Assembly: GCA_913055905.1 (NCBI GenBank)
Contig: CAJXLB010000004.1
Location: 62,001 to 126,000 of the forward strand
Direction of reading: 5' to 3'
DNA from: an uncultured Winogradskyella sp.
GTDB taxonomy: Bacteria > Bacteroidota > Bacteroidia > Flavobacteriales > Flavobacteriaceae
DNA: 64,000 bases
Position 1 is the stretch's first letter; each line of letters opens with the position of its first letter. Position numbers and translations under genes: made by a program. The notes beneath the pieces were generated by a model that was given only the letters and a program-made list of their open reading frames with translations, had not been told where the DNA came from and ran no database searches. Positions 27,682-37,158 of this stretch are shown piece after piece.

Positions 27682-28158
27682 TCAATATATATAAGTTTCT
27701 ACGGGAATAATGGTAGCCACTTTTTTGCATACATATTCCAAAAAACGTTCGTCTTGCTCCGTAAATGGGTCTGCTGTGTTAGAATCAATATCTATTTGTC
27801 CAATATTTTCGCCATTTACAAAAATTGGAACTACAATTTCAGCCTTAACTGTAATACTGCAGGCTATATAATTATCTTGTGCTGAAACGTCTGGGACTAC
27901 AAAATTTTTATTGCTTACAGCCACTTGTCCACAAATGCCTTTTCCAAAAGGAATGATAGTATGGTCAGTGGGTGCACCTACATACGGCCCTAAACGTAAC
28001 TCGTCCTTATCGCCATTTTTGAAATAGAATCCTACCCAATTGTAGTAATCAATATGTTCTTCGAGCAGTTGGCATATACCCAATAGACGCTCGTCGATAC
28101 TTTTATCGTTTTCTGAAATTATTGATTTTATTTCTCGTTTTAAGTCTTGAAAGTTCAT
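27682..28158 (-). CDS. GAF-domain protein, free-methionine-R-sulfoxide-reductase-like
   Basis: 158 residues, essentially one GAF domain. YYNWVGFYF, GPYVG, PFGKGICGQ and NYIACS resemble free methionine-(R)-sulfoxide reductase (fRMsr). Two of the three fRMsr cysteines have counterparts (Cys76 in GKGIC, Cys100 in IACS); the third, usually a few residues before GxGxCG, is absent. It may reduce free Met-R-O or be a small-molecule sensor. The ATG at 28158 is used; a TTG two codons earlier is possible. Its stop codon abuts that of the convergent permease gene. Confidence 0.8.
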   Translation of the reverse strand: MNFQDLKREIKSIISENDKSIDERLLGICQLLEEHIDYYNWVGFYFKNGDKDELRLGPYVGAPTDHTIIPFGKGICGQVAVSNKNFVVPDVSAQDNYIACSITVKAEIVVPIFVNGENIGQIDIDSNTADPFTEQDERFLEYVCKKVATIIPVETYIY

Positions 28159-28249
28159 GAACAAAATTTTGGTAAAAGTATCTAATTTGGACAGTTTAGA
28201 AATATGGATTTTATAAATTTAACAACAAACTAACACAGCAGTTATTTTT

Positions 28250-28798
28250 TTGAAATCATTCCTTTTAAAATACAAACTTGTTTTTAAGTTCATCATCACC
28301 TTTGTAGCTGTATATTCCGTTCTTACACTTGGGTATAATTACTACCTATCTATGTCCAGCGGTGCTTTATACTATCCAGATTTTGCTACTAACTTGGTAG
28401 CCAGGCAAACGGATGCGCTTCTGGAAAGTGTGGGTTATTCTACTGTAATGGAACCACACCCAAATGAGCCTTCGATTAAAATTATTATTAATGGAAAATT
28501 TGTAGCCACGATAGTAGAGGGTTGTAATGCCATTAGTATCATTATTTTGTTTTTGTCCTTTATTTTTGCGTTCGCATCAAGTGTGAAATCAACACTTTTT
28601 TACGCCTTTGCAGGAAGTATAATTATCTACGCTTTTAATCTCATAAGAATTGTAATCCTGGCAATTGGATTGTATCACTATCCTTGGCGCAGGGAAGTCC
28701 TTCATACGGTCATTTTCCCATTGTTAATTTATGGAACGGTTTTCTTGCTTTGGATGATTTGGGTTAATCGTTTCACTAAATCCAAACAGCATGTCTAA
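28250..28798 (+). CDS. xrtF: Exosortase family protein XrtF
   Basis: 182 residues, polytopic membrane protein. Exosortases are transpeptidase-like enzymes that process C-terminal PEP-CTERM-type signals at the membrane; XrtF is the flavobacterial branch. The catalytic triad residues are visible: Cys92 in VEGCNAIS, Arg133 in NLIRIVILA and His152 in VLHTVIFP. The start is TTG at 28250, giving the expected short N-terminus before the first membrane helix; no ATG is nearby. It overlaps the next gene by 8 bases. Confidence 0.92.
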   Translation: MKSFLLKYKLVFKFIITFVAVYSVLTLGYNYYLSMSSGALYYPDFATNLVARQTDALLESVGYSTVMEPHPNEPSIKIIINGKFVATIVEGCNAISIIILFLSFIFAFASSVKSTLFYAFAGSIIIYAFNLIRIVILAIGLYHYPWRREVLHTVIFPLLIYGTVFLLWMIWVNRFTKSKQHV

Positions 28799-29219
28799 AT
28801 TGGTAAGATATGGTTTGGTTGTTTTGCTGTTTCTGGTCCTGGTTGCTGTGAGAGCCTTTGAGGATGTCCTATTTTATGATCCGTATTTGTCCTTTTTTAA
28901 GAAAGACTATTTATATATAGACAGTCCCAGACGCGAAGTGGCAAAGCTCGTTGCGTTCACCAGTCTCAGGTATTTAATAAATACAATAGCTTCTTTAGGC
29001 ATTATTTATTTATTGCTTAAGGATAAAGGCATGCTGAAATTATCCATTTTGCTTTATTCTGGAGCATTTATACTATTGATTATACCCTTTTTATATTTTG
29101 TTATTAATCCGAGACAGGAAGATTACTATCTTTTTTTTAATGTAAGGCGCTTCTTGATTCAGCCTTTATTTCTAATTCTCTTCTTACCGGCATTCTATTA
29201 TTTTAAGCTCAATCGTTAA
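28791..29219 (+). CDS. Exosortase F system-associated membrane protein
   Basis: 142 residues with about four membrane helices (starting at 5, 62, 84 and 120) and the typical N-terminal segment RAFEDVLFYDPYLSFFK. This family is found next to xrtF in Flavobacteriia and probably works with it; biochemical role unknown. Its ATG lies inside the xrtF end (8-base overlap), supporting cotranslation. Confidence 0.88.
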   Translation: MSKLVRYGLVVLLFLVLVAVRAFEDVLFYDPYLSFFKKDYLYIDSPRREVAKLVAFTSLRYLINTIASLGIIYLLLKDKGMLKLSILLYSGAFILLIIPFLYFVINPRQEDYYLFFNVRRFLIQPLFLILFLPAFYYFKLNR

Positions 29220-29257
29220 GGCTTTGGTAATTTGTGTATGGAATTTTTTCAAATTGT

Positions 29258-29265
29258 TACCTTTG
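29258..29265 (+). promoter_or_regulatory. Promoter -7 element directly before the HYC_CC_PP gene
   Basis: TACCTTTG, an exact TAnnTTTG match only 4 bases before the ATG at 29270. If used, transcription would begin at or next to the ATG, giving a leaderless or near-leaderless mRNA. Confidence 0.55.
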
Positions 29266-29269
29266 CATT

Positions 29270-29680
29270 ATGAAAGCATCGCTTTTACATAAGGGGTTAT
29301 CAACTGTACTGTCCGTATTGGTGCTCTTGTCAACGTTGTCCGTAACGATAGAAAAACATTTTTGTGGCGGACAACTTGTAGATGTAGCCGTATTCTCGAA
29401 GTTAGACCGATGTGGCGGTGATATAGACGATATGCCTACTTCTGACACTTTGAAATCATCCTGTTGTAAGGATGAGGTTGACGTCATAGAAGGCATAGAT
29501 GATCTTAATGTTACCGTTTTTGAGGATGTTGAAATTAAGCTCCAAAAGTTTGCGGTAGTTTTCTTTATATCCTATTATCTTCATTCTGATGGAGTTTCAA
29601 ACCCTATACCAAGTGGGTATTACAAACCTCCAAACCTTGTTAAAGACATTTATATCCTTAACGAAACCTATTTAATTTGA
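29270..29680 (+). CDS. HYC_CC_PP family protein
   Basis: 136 residues from the ATG at 29270. A signal-peptide-like hydrophobic start (about 8-25) is followed by the motifs that name the family: H-F-C (His30-Phe-Cys32, as HFCGG), a Cys-Cys pair (Cys65-Cys66 in SSCCKD) and a Pro-Pro (YKPPN) near the C-terminus. An extra CGG lies at Cys48. The conserved Cys/His suggest periplasmic metal binding or redox work; the function is not established. It sits just upstream of an HMA-MauE protein, a TonB receptor and an HMA protein. An ATG 36 bases earlier (29234-29236 region start) is less likely because it would precede the promoter. Confidence 0.85.
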   Translation: MKASLLHKGLSTVLSVLVLLSTLSVTIEKHFCGGQLVDVAVFSKLDRCGGDIDDMPTSDTLKSSCCKDEVDVIEGIDDLNVTVFEDVEIKLQKFAVVFFISYYLHSDGVSNPIPSGYYKPPNLVKDIYILNETYLI

Positions 29681-29755
29681 TTCTAAAGTTGCTTTAAGGC
29701 TTTACGGTTAAGCCTTTTATCTATCCTTTTTTAGTAATCAAATTATACAATACCA

Positions 29756-30484
29756 ATGACACATACATATAAAGTTACAGGCATGACCTGTAGCGGCTGC
29801 AAAGCTTCGGTGGAGTCTTCCCTAGGTTCCTTAGATGGCATCGAGGATGTTTCTGTAAATCTGGAGGAGTCAACTGTAAAATTGACCATGTCAGAGCACA
29901 TCCACTTGAAGGAATTGCAAAATGCATTAGCCGACAAATATCAAATTTCAGAATTACCAGAAAAAAACGTCTTTAAACAAACGACAGCAGAGCCACAGAA
30001 AGAACAGAGTGAGCTTAGGCAGCTGTTTCCCTTATTTCTAATTTTTGGTTACATACTGATAGCCTCAGTTTTGTTAAACATGAATCCTTGGAGTACCACG
30101 GACTTTATGTTGGATTTCATGGGACTCTTTTATATTGTTTTTAGTTTTTTCAAACTACTGGATTTAAATGGGTTTCCAAAGAGCTTTAGCATGTACGATC
30201 CCTTAGCCAATCGCATACCTGTTTATGGTTGGATTTATCCTTTTATTGAGGTATTACTTGGGTTAATGTTCTTATTCCGATTTAGAATTGATGTAGCTCT
30301 AGTTTTAACCGTGGTAGTTCTGGGTATAACCACTTTTGGTGTTACCAAAGCGCTATGGAGTAAAAAAACCATAAAATGCGCTTGTCTAGGGACTGCGTTA
30401 AATCTACCGATGACCAAGGCTACATTTATTGAAAATACAATTATGATAGTCATGGCCATCATCATGTTATTTAAAATTCTTTAA
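29756..30484 (+). CDS. HMA domain fused to a MauE/DoxX-like membrane domain
   Basis: 242 residues. The N-terminal heavy-metal-associated domain (about 1-68) has the metal site GMTCSGC (Cys12, Cys15). After a polar linker come four membrane helices (about 85-242) of the MauE/DoxX redox-associated type, with a conserved-looking CAC pair (Cys208, Cys210 in IKCACLGTALNLPMT). It could pass metal ions or electrons across the inner membrane, but this is inference. It ends 3 bases before the TonB receptor ATG, so the two are cotranscribed. Confidence 0.86.
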   Translation: MTHTYKVTGMTCSGCKASVESSLGSLDGIEDVSVNLEESTVKLTMSEHIHLKELQNALADKYQISELPEKNVFKQTTAEPQKEQSELRQLFPLFLIFGYILIASVLLNMNPWSTTDFMLDFMGLFYIVFSFFKLLDLNGFPKSFSMYDPLANRIPVYGWIYPFIEVLLGLMFLFRFRIDVALVLTVVVLGITTFGVTKALWSKKTIKCACLGTALNLPMTKATFIENTIMIVMAIIMLFKIL

Positions 30485-30487
30485 AAG

Positions 30488-32722
30488 ATGAGGCAACTAG
30501 TTATATTTATGATATTAGCGGTGTCTGTGCTTCCAGCTCAAGATCAGTTGAAAGGATTGGTTTTGGAAGCGAGCACGGACAAAGAACTGCCCTTACAAGG
30601 AGCCAACATTTATTGGTTGGGATCATCCGTTGGAACGGTATCAGCAGAAGATGGTACTTTCGCGCTCCCTTACAAGTTTTCGTTCAATAGATTGGTCATT
30701 AGCTATGTTGGTTTTAAAACCGATACACTAATCGTTAATGAGAATAAATTCATTAAGCACGTTTTGCAACCATCGGAACAGTTGGATGCTGTGAAACTAA
30801 CATCGCGAAAGCAGTCTACGATGAAGTCGTATTTAAAAGCTGCAAATACTTTTACTGTGAGTAATGATGAATTGTTAAAAGCAGCTTGTTGTAATCTTTC
30901 AGAAAGTTTTGAAACCAACCCTTCTATCGATGTTAATTTTGCCGATGCCGTTTCGGGAACGAAGCAAATAAAGATGTTGGGTTTAAATTCGCCCTACATC
31001 TTAATAACAACAGAAAATGTTCCGGCTATCCGAGGTGCCTCTCAGGCTTACGGCTTAAGTTTTATTCCGGGTACATGGGTTGAGAGTATCCAAATTACAA
31101 AAGGCGCAGGGAGTGTGGTCAATGGTTTTGAGAGTATTGCGGGCCAGATTAATGCGGAACTTGTAAAGCCACTTACAGATGATAGACTTTTTGTCAATGC
31201 CTATGCTGGTATTAATGGACGGTTGGAATTAAACACCCATATTAATCAACAGGTGTCAGATAAATGGAGCAGTGGCTTGTATATCCATGGGAATCTTAGA
31301 GAACAGAAATTTGATAGAAACGATGACAGTTTTTTGGATGTTCCTCTGAAGGAGCAAATCAACATAATGAACAGATGGCAATACACAGATTCTGAAAAGG
31401 GACTGGTTAGTTTTATAAATCTCCGATACTTAAATGATAATACACAGTCTGGTCAGGTTGGTTTTGAACCAGAACGCGATAGGGGAACTACGAACTTTTG
31501 GGGAAGCGAAATAGATACAGAACGTTATGAGATTACCACAAAATTGGGTTATGTTAACCCAGAAATACCATACCAAAGTTTAGGTTTTCAAACGGCATTG
31601 AGCTACCATAACCAAGAATCGTATTTTGGTCTTAATACTTATGATATTGAGCATACCAGTTTTTACTCAAACCTGGTTTACAATAGCATTATTTCAGATT
31701 CTAGGCACAAAATTAAAACAGGTTTAAGTTTTACGTACGATAGTTATGATGAGTTGGTCAATACTACAAGTTATGATCGAATAGAAAACTCTTTTGGAGG
31801 CTTTTTTGAATATTCCTATGACAACTTGGATAAGCTCACATTAACGGCTGGTATTAGGGCCGATCAACATAATAGGTTCGGTTTTTTCATTACGCCACGC
31901 TTACATGTAAGATATACGCCTTGGGAAAAATCAGCATTTAGGGCATCAGTTGGGAGAGGTGTAAAAAGCGCCAATATTTTCGCAGAAACCCAGAACATGT
32001 TTTCAAGTTCTAGACAGATTAATATTATCGACTCTGGAGGGAAAATCTATGGATTAGACCCAGAGATTGCGTGGAATTATGGTGTAAGTTATTTGCAAGG
32101 CTTTAACCTGTTTAACAGAAAAGCAGACATAACCTTAGATTTTTACCGTACGGAGTTTCAAAATCAGGTGATTACAGATTGGGAGAATCCGTTTGAAATT
32201 TCGTTTTATAATTTACAGGGCGAGAGTTTTGCCAATAGTTTTCAGTTTGAATTTAACTATAACGCTTTTGAACGGTTTGATTTAAGAATGGCATACAAAT
32301 TCTACGATGTACAAACCGATTATTTAAGCGGCCGATTGGACAACCCCTTAATTCCGCGGCATCGAATTTTTGTCAACACAGCTTATGAAACCGAATTAAA
32401 TGCAAAGGGAGCTCAATGGAAGTTTGATGCTACTTATAATTGGTTGGGTAGACAACGTTTTCCTAATACGGATTTAAGTCCTGAAGCGTTTCAACTGGGA
32501 GAATTTTCACCAACTGTTGGTACACTCAACCTACAAGTGACAAAAGTCTTTTCCCCAAATTTTGAAATCTATGTTGGAGGCGAAAACGTCACGGATGTAA
32601 GGCAACCCAATCCAATATTAAGTCCCGATAATCCGTTTGGTCCAAATTTTGACAGTAATTTTGTCTATGGTCCCATTTTTGGAAGTATGTATTACGCAGG
32701 ACTTCGATTTAAAATTAATTAA
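30488..32722 (+). CDS. TonB-dependent outer-membrane receptor, probably for a heavy metal
   Basis: 744 residues: signal peptide, carboxypeptidase-regulatory-like domain (about 22-105, LKGLVLEASTDKELPLQGAN), plug (about 130-225) and a 22-strand barrel ending in aromatic/hydrophobic GLRFKIN. The plug holds an unusual Cys134-Cys135 pair (KAACCNLSESF). With HMA proteins on both sides, copper or a similar metal complex is the likely substrate, imported with TonB energy; this is from context. No SusD partner is present, so it is not a glycan system. Confidence 0.9.
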   Translation: MRQLVIFMILAVSVLPAQDQLKGLVLEASTDKELPLQGANIYWLGSSVGTVSAEDGTFALPYKFSFNRLVISYVGFKTDTLIVNENKFIKHVLQPSEQLDAVKLTSRKQSTMKSYLKAANTFTVSNDELLKAACCNLSESFETNPSIDVNFADAVSGTKQIKMLGLNSPYILITTENVPAIRGASQAYGLSFIPGTWVESIQITKGAGSVVNGFESIAGQINAELVKPLTDDRLFVNAYAGINGRLELNTHINQQVSDKWSSGLYIHGNLREQKFDRNDDSFLDVPLKEQINIMNRWQYTDSEKGLVSFINLRYLNDNTQSGQVGFEPERDRGTTNFWGSEIDTERYEITTKLGYVNPEIPYQSLGFQTALSYHNQESYFGLNTYDIEHTSFYSNLVYNSIISDSRHKIKTGLSFTYDSYDELVNTTSYDRIENSFGGFFEYSYDNLDKLTLTAGIRADQHNRFGFFITPRLHVRYTPWEKSAFRASVGRGVKSANIFAETQNMFSSSRQINIIDSGGKIYGLDPEIAWNYGVSYLQGFNLFNRKADITLDFYRTEFQNQVITDWENPFEISFYNLQGESFANSFQFEFNYNAFERFDLRMAYKFYDVQTDYLSGRLDNPLIPRHRIFVNTAYETELNAKGAQWKFDATYNWLGRQRFPNTDLSPEAFQLGEFSPTVGTLNLQVTKVFSPNFEIYVGGENVTDVRQPNPILSPDNPFGPNFDSNFVYGPIFGSMYYAGLRFKIN

Positions 32723-32742
32723 ACATAAAAACAACTAATAAA

Positions 32743-33111
32743 ATGAAACAAGTACTAATTATCTTTCTTTTAAGTTTGGGAACACTAGCGTTTGCCCAAA
32801 ACAAAAATGCTAAAGCAAGTATTGAGGTCGATGGTGTTTGCGGTATGTGTAAGGAACGTATCGAGAAAGCAGCCATTAGAACCAAAGGTGTAAAATCGGC
32901 GGTTTGGAATATTGACACGCATGAGCTTAAACTTATCTTTGACGAACGTAAAACCGATATTAAGGAGATTTCAAAACAGATTGCTGCAGTAGGTCATGAT
33001 ACTAAGGAAATTAAGGCAACGGAAGAAGCCTACATGTCCGTGCATGCCTGTTGTAGATATCGCGATAAGGATGTTGTAAAAGACCATGAAGGAGAAAAAA
33101 ACAACAATTAG
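32743..33111 (+). CDS. Secreted heavy-metal-associated (HMA) domain protein
   Basis: 122 residues: signal peptide ending near residue 19 (LAFAQ) and a single ferredoxin-like HMA domain (about 25-92) with the metal site GVCGMC (Cys33, Cys36). After the domain comes HACCRYRD, a His-Cys-Cys site (His101, Cys103, Cys104). It is probably a periplasmic metal chaperone serving the TonB receptor encoded 20 bases upstream. Ends at a strong bidirectional terminator. Confidence 0.87.
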   Translation: MKQVLIIFLLSLGTLAFAQNKNAKASIEVDGVCGMCKERIEKAAIRTKGVKSAVWNIDTHELKLIFDERKTDIKEISKQIAAVGHDTKEIKATEEAYMSVHACCRYRDKDVVKDHEGEKNNN

Positions 33112-33120
33112 AAGAACTAA

Positions 33121-33151
33121 AAAAGCCTGAAATAATTTTCAGGCTTTTTTT
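33121..33151. terminator. Bidirectional terminator between the HMA gene and groEL
   Basis: Perfect 10-bp stem AAAAGCCTGA/TCAGGCTTTT with an 8-base loop, T-run on the plus strand and T-run on the minus strand. Confidence 0.9.
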
Positions 33152-33172
33152 ATGTTGAAGACTAATGCAGGA

Positions 33173-34825
<1,653 letters not shown>

Positions 34826-34850
34826 CTAAGTTTTTTGTGTTAATAGCTAT

Positions 34851-35126
34851 TTATACAATTGCAAGGATGTCGCTTTCGCGCATCATGAGGTAATCTTTAC
34901 CCTCTAATTTAAGCTCTGTGCCACCATACTTTCCGTAAAGGACAACGTCACCTACTTTTACAGTTAAAGGCTCATCTTTTTTGCCATTTCCTACAGCAAC
35001 AACGGTACCTTTTTGAGGTTTTTCTTTTGCATTATCTGGAATAATAATACCAGATGCCGTTTTAGTTTCAGCCTCCATAGGTTCTACAAGAACTCTATCT
35101 GCTAATGGTTTAATGTTTACGCTCAT
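34851..35126 (-). CDS. groS: Co-chaperonin GroES (Hsp10)
   Basis: 91 residues, standard length. The seven-subunit lid of the GroEL chamber. [10 protein letters not shown] at the start, the mobile loop [19 protein letters not shown] and the [14 protein letters not shown] end are all typical. It is first in the groS-groL operon. Upstream, at 35198-35212, lies an inverted-repeat-like element shared with the miaB promoter region. Confidence 0.99.
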   Translation of the reverse strand: MSVNIKPLADRVLVEPMEAETKTASGIIIPDNAKEKPQKGTVVAVGNGKKDEPLTVKVGDVVLYGKYGGTELKLEGKDYLMMRESDILAIV

Positions 35127-35197
35127 TGTATATATATGTTTTAATGTTAATGATTATACGTTGCCAAAAAGACGAAAATTATGCCAACCCAGCTATA

Positions 35198-35212
35198 CTG
35201 ACAAAGTTGCAG
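35198..35212. promoter_or_regulatory. CTGACA-type element upstream of groS
   Basis: CTGACAAAGTTGCAG, 72 bases before the groS ATG, differs at only two positions from the perfect inverted repeat CTGACAAAGTGTCAG at 39941-39955 near miaB. It may be an operator or alternative promoter part for stress control of groSL. Weak 7/8 promoter match TCTTTTTG (minus strand) at 35165-35172. Confidence 0.45.
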
Positions 35213-35215
35213 TCA

Positions 35216-35243
35216 AAAAAAAAGCCAGCTATTAGCTGACTTT
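35216..35243 (-). terminator. Terminator of secG operon
   Basis: On the minus strand AAAGTCAGC, loop TAATA, GCTGGCTTT and then a run of nine Ts. It ends transcripts of the miaB-to-secG run just before the groS promoter. Confidence 0.85.
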
Positions 35244-35260
35244 TAAGTTTTACAGTATAA

Positions 35261-35608
35261 TTACTCTCCTGTTGGAGGATCCGTAATTGGTAATTCGTTT
35301 GTGCTTGACTCTGGTGTTACTGGCATTTCCGTTGTTTCTTCTGTATCCAAGGCTTTAGATTCTGTGTTGTTCACAGAACCAATAGTGAGGTTTGAAGCAA
35401 GAATCAGTACAATCAAAGCTGTTGCCAAAAACCACGTACTTTTATCAAGGAAGTCTCCGGTTTGTTTTACGCCACCGATCTGTTGGGTGCCGCCACCGCC
35501 AAACGAGGAGGACAAACCACCACCTTTAGGATTTTGTACCATTATAACAACAACCAAAAGAAAGGCTACTATTACTATTAAGATTAAAAATATTGTAAAT
35601 GCACTCAT
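35261..35608 (-). CDS. secG: Preprotein translocase subunit SecG
   Basis: 115 residues with two membrane helices (about 2-22 and 58-76). Between them is the conserved SecG loop VQNPKGGGLSSSFGGGG. A Thr/Glu/Pro-rich acidic C-terminal tail (about 80-115) extends past the usual end. SecG assists SecYE in protein export at the inner membrane. It is the last gene of the miaB / sigma-54 activator / lptE / TPR / secG run, with the start codon next to the TPR gene's stop. Confidence 0.95.
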   Translation of the reverse strand: MSAFTIFLILIVIVAFLLVVVIMVQNPKGGGLSSSFGGGGTQQIGGVKQTGDFLDKSTWFLATALIVLILASNLTIGSVNNTESKALDTEETTEMPVTPESSTNELPITDPPTGE

Positions 35609-35609
35609 A

Positions 35610-36593
35610 TTATGAATTATTATGTTCTCTAAGCTCTTCTACCGCTTTAATTTGGTCTGCAAAGAAACTACTTTTTTCTGGATATTTCAAACTTAAAATC
35701 TTATAGGATTGAATCGCTTTGTCATAGTTCTTTTGTTCTAAATAAATACGAGCCAAGGTTTCTGTCATTAGGGTGTCACTTTCGTCTTCTTCATTATTTA
35801 CAAGCCTCGGTTTTGGAGCGGATGCCTGGTTCGGTTTTATTTTTGGATTTTCTGCTATAAACTTATCTATGAGGTTCAACTTACTGGATAGTGGCTCCTC
35901 AGTGGATGTCGATGTGATACTCTTTTCAATATCTTTTTGAGAATCCGTACCTGTTTCTTCTTCTGTTTTCGATTCGTTTTCTCGCTCTATTGGTTTAAGG
36001 CTAGCTATCTTTAACCATTCCATAAAGGAGTGACTTTCCGTTTTATCAAAGTCTAGCGGTTTACCAATATTTAGTTTTTCCTCAGGAGAACGGTTGTCCT
36101 TATTATCAGGTTCATTTTGTTTTAATTCTACATTTTCTCTAGGCTTAAAGTCTTCTGGTTCATTTTTAGATTCCGATGCCTTGGTCTGAAAAAGTTCCGG
36201 GTCTAAAACACGTTCTGTTGCTTTAATGTGCGCCTTTAGGGCATCATCTATGGCTACACTTTTATCAATAGAAATGTCATCTGGATCATTAACCGTAATG
36301 GTTTTTATGTACTGGGAGTTTTGTTTGATGTGATTTGAAATCTCATTTTGGTTGAAGGTGTCCGATGTAATATAGTCAAACAAAACGCTACGGTCCGTCG
36401 TGTGCGCTGCCGTAACTTTTAAGGCATTGTTATACTTGTAGCTTTCTTTTTGTTTTAACCCTTTTAAGTAAAGCGCATGTAAGGCTTGAAAGTAGGGGTA
36501 AGACCTTAGGGTTTGGGCAAGAGCTTCCGTCTGGCTAGGTGTGATAGCGTCCGGGTGCTGCATAAGGTATGTGAGGTCTTGCTGCTTCATCAT
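35610..36593 (-). CDS. Low-complexity protein with C-terminal TPR
   Basis: 327 residues, no signal peptide. The N-terminal third is helical (QTEALAQTLRSYPYFQALHALYLKGL). The middle is highly charged and probably disordered (about 130-255, rich in E, K, S and T). A single TPR-like helix pair closes the protein (about 268-320: ARIYLEQKNYDKAIQSYKIL). Likely a cytoplasmic scaffold; no enzymatic motif. Its start immediately follows the lptE stop and secG follows without a gap, so a link to envelope assembly or export is plausible. Confidence 0.82.
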   Translation of the reverse strand: MMKQQDLTYLMQHPDAITPSQTEALAQTLRSYPYFQALHALYLKGLKQKESYKYNNALKVTAAHTTDRSVLFDYITSDTFNQNEISNHIKQNSQYIKTITVNDPDDISIDKSVAIDDALKAHIKATERVLDPELFQTKASESKNEPEDFKPRENVELKQNEPDNKDNRSPEEKLNIGKPLDFDKTESHSFMEWLKIASLKPIERENESKTEEETGTDSQKDIEKSITSTSTEEPLSSKLNLIDKFIAENPKIKPNQASAPKPRLVNNEEDESDTLMTETLARIYLEQKNYDKAIQSYKILSLKYPEKSSFFADQIKAVEELREHNNS

Positions 36594-37097
36594 TTACCAA
36601 TTGGCCAAGGACGTATTAAAGATATCTTGTGTAATACGTTCAAAAATCTCTTCAAATGCTGCTTCTTTGGTGCCTCCTGTAAGTTGGTCGTTGGCAGGAT
36701 AGTCAAAAAAGAACGAAAAACGTTGCTCAAAATCCTTTTCTTCATCCAGTGTATTGTAATAACGCACATTAACGCCAATGGTAAGTCGGTTTTGTGCTGC
36801 TCTATCTCCAGTCGTAGCCGTCATTGGTGCTATTCTGTATTCTACAATTTCACCTTCAAAGATGAGGTCACCACCTTCGGTTACCAAATCTAAATTGGTT
36901 TGGTTCACCATTAAATCTTGCAAGGCATTTGTAAATCTAATATCTAAGCCTGGCTCTATTAGTGGTGCGTTATTCTGAAAGAAATTAACTTGAAACGTTT
37001 CCGCATCACCAGTATCGCCCTGATTAAACTTGTAAATGCCACAGCCAAAAAGATTGAGGCATAGACCTATTATTACTATTTTATTTAAAAATTTCAT
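36594..37097 (-). CDS. lptE: LptE-family LPS-assembly lipoprotein
   Basis: 167 residues with a lipoprotein signal (LCLNLFGC, lipidated Cys19). The body resembles the LptE family of Bacteroidetes: a GIYKFNQGDTGDAETF start, a beta sheet, and a C-terminal helix EEIFERITQDIFN. LptE plugs the LptD barrel and helps insert lipopolysaccharide in the outer membrane; LptD is not in the window. It is translated directly before the TPR gene with no spacer. Confidence 0.88.
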   Translation of the reverse strand: MKFLNKIVIIGLCLNLFGCGIYKFNQGDTGDAETFQVNFFQNNAPLIEPGLDIRFTNALQDLMVNQTNLDLVTEGGDLIFEGEIVEYRIAPMTATTGDRAAQNRLTIGVNVRYYNTLDEEKDFEQRFSFFFDYPANDQLTGGTKEAAFEEIFERITQDIFNTSLANW

Positions 37098-37158
37098 CTT
37101 CTCTCTATTACTATAGCTTTTCGCGCTCTCGTTTTGACATTAAAATTGTTGTCTACTT

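Noticed and set aside
35127-35260. CIRCE element or sigma-54 site upstream of groS
   Set aside because: No TTAGCACTC-N9-GAGTGCTAA. TTGGCATAATTTTCG resembles a -24 half only; the -12 GC is missing at the right spacing.
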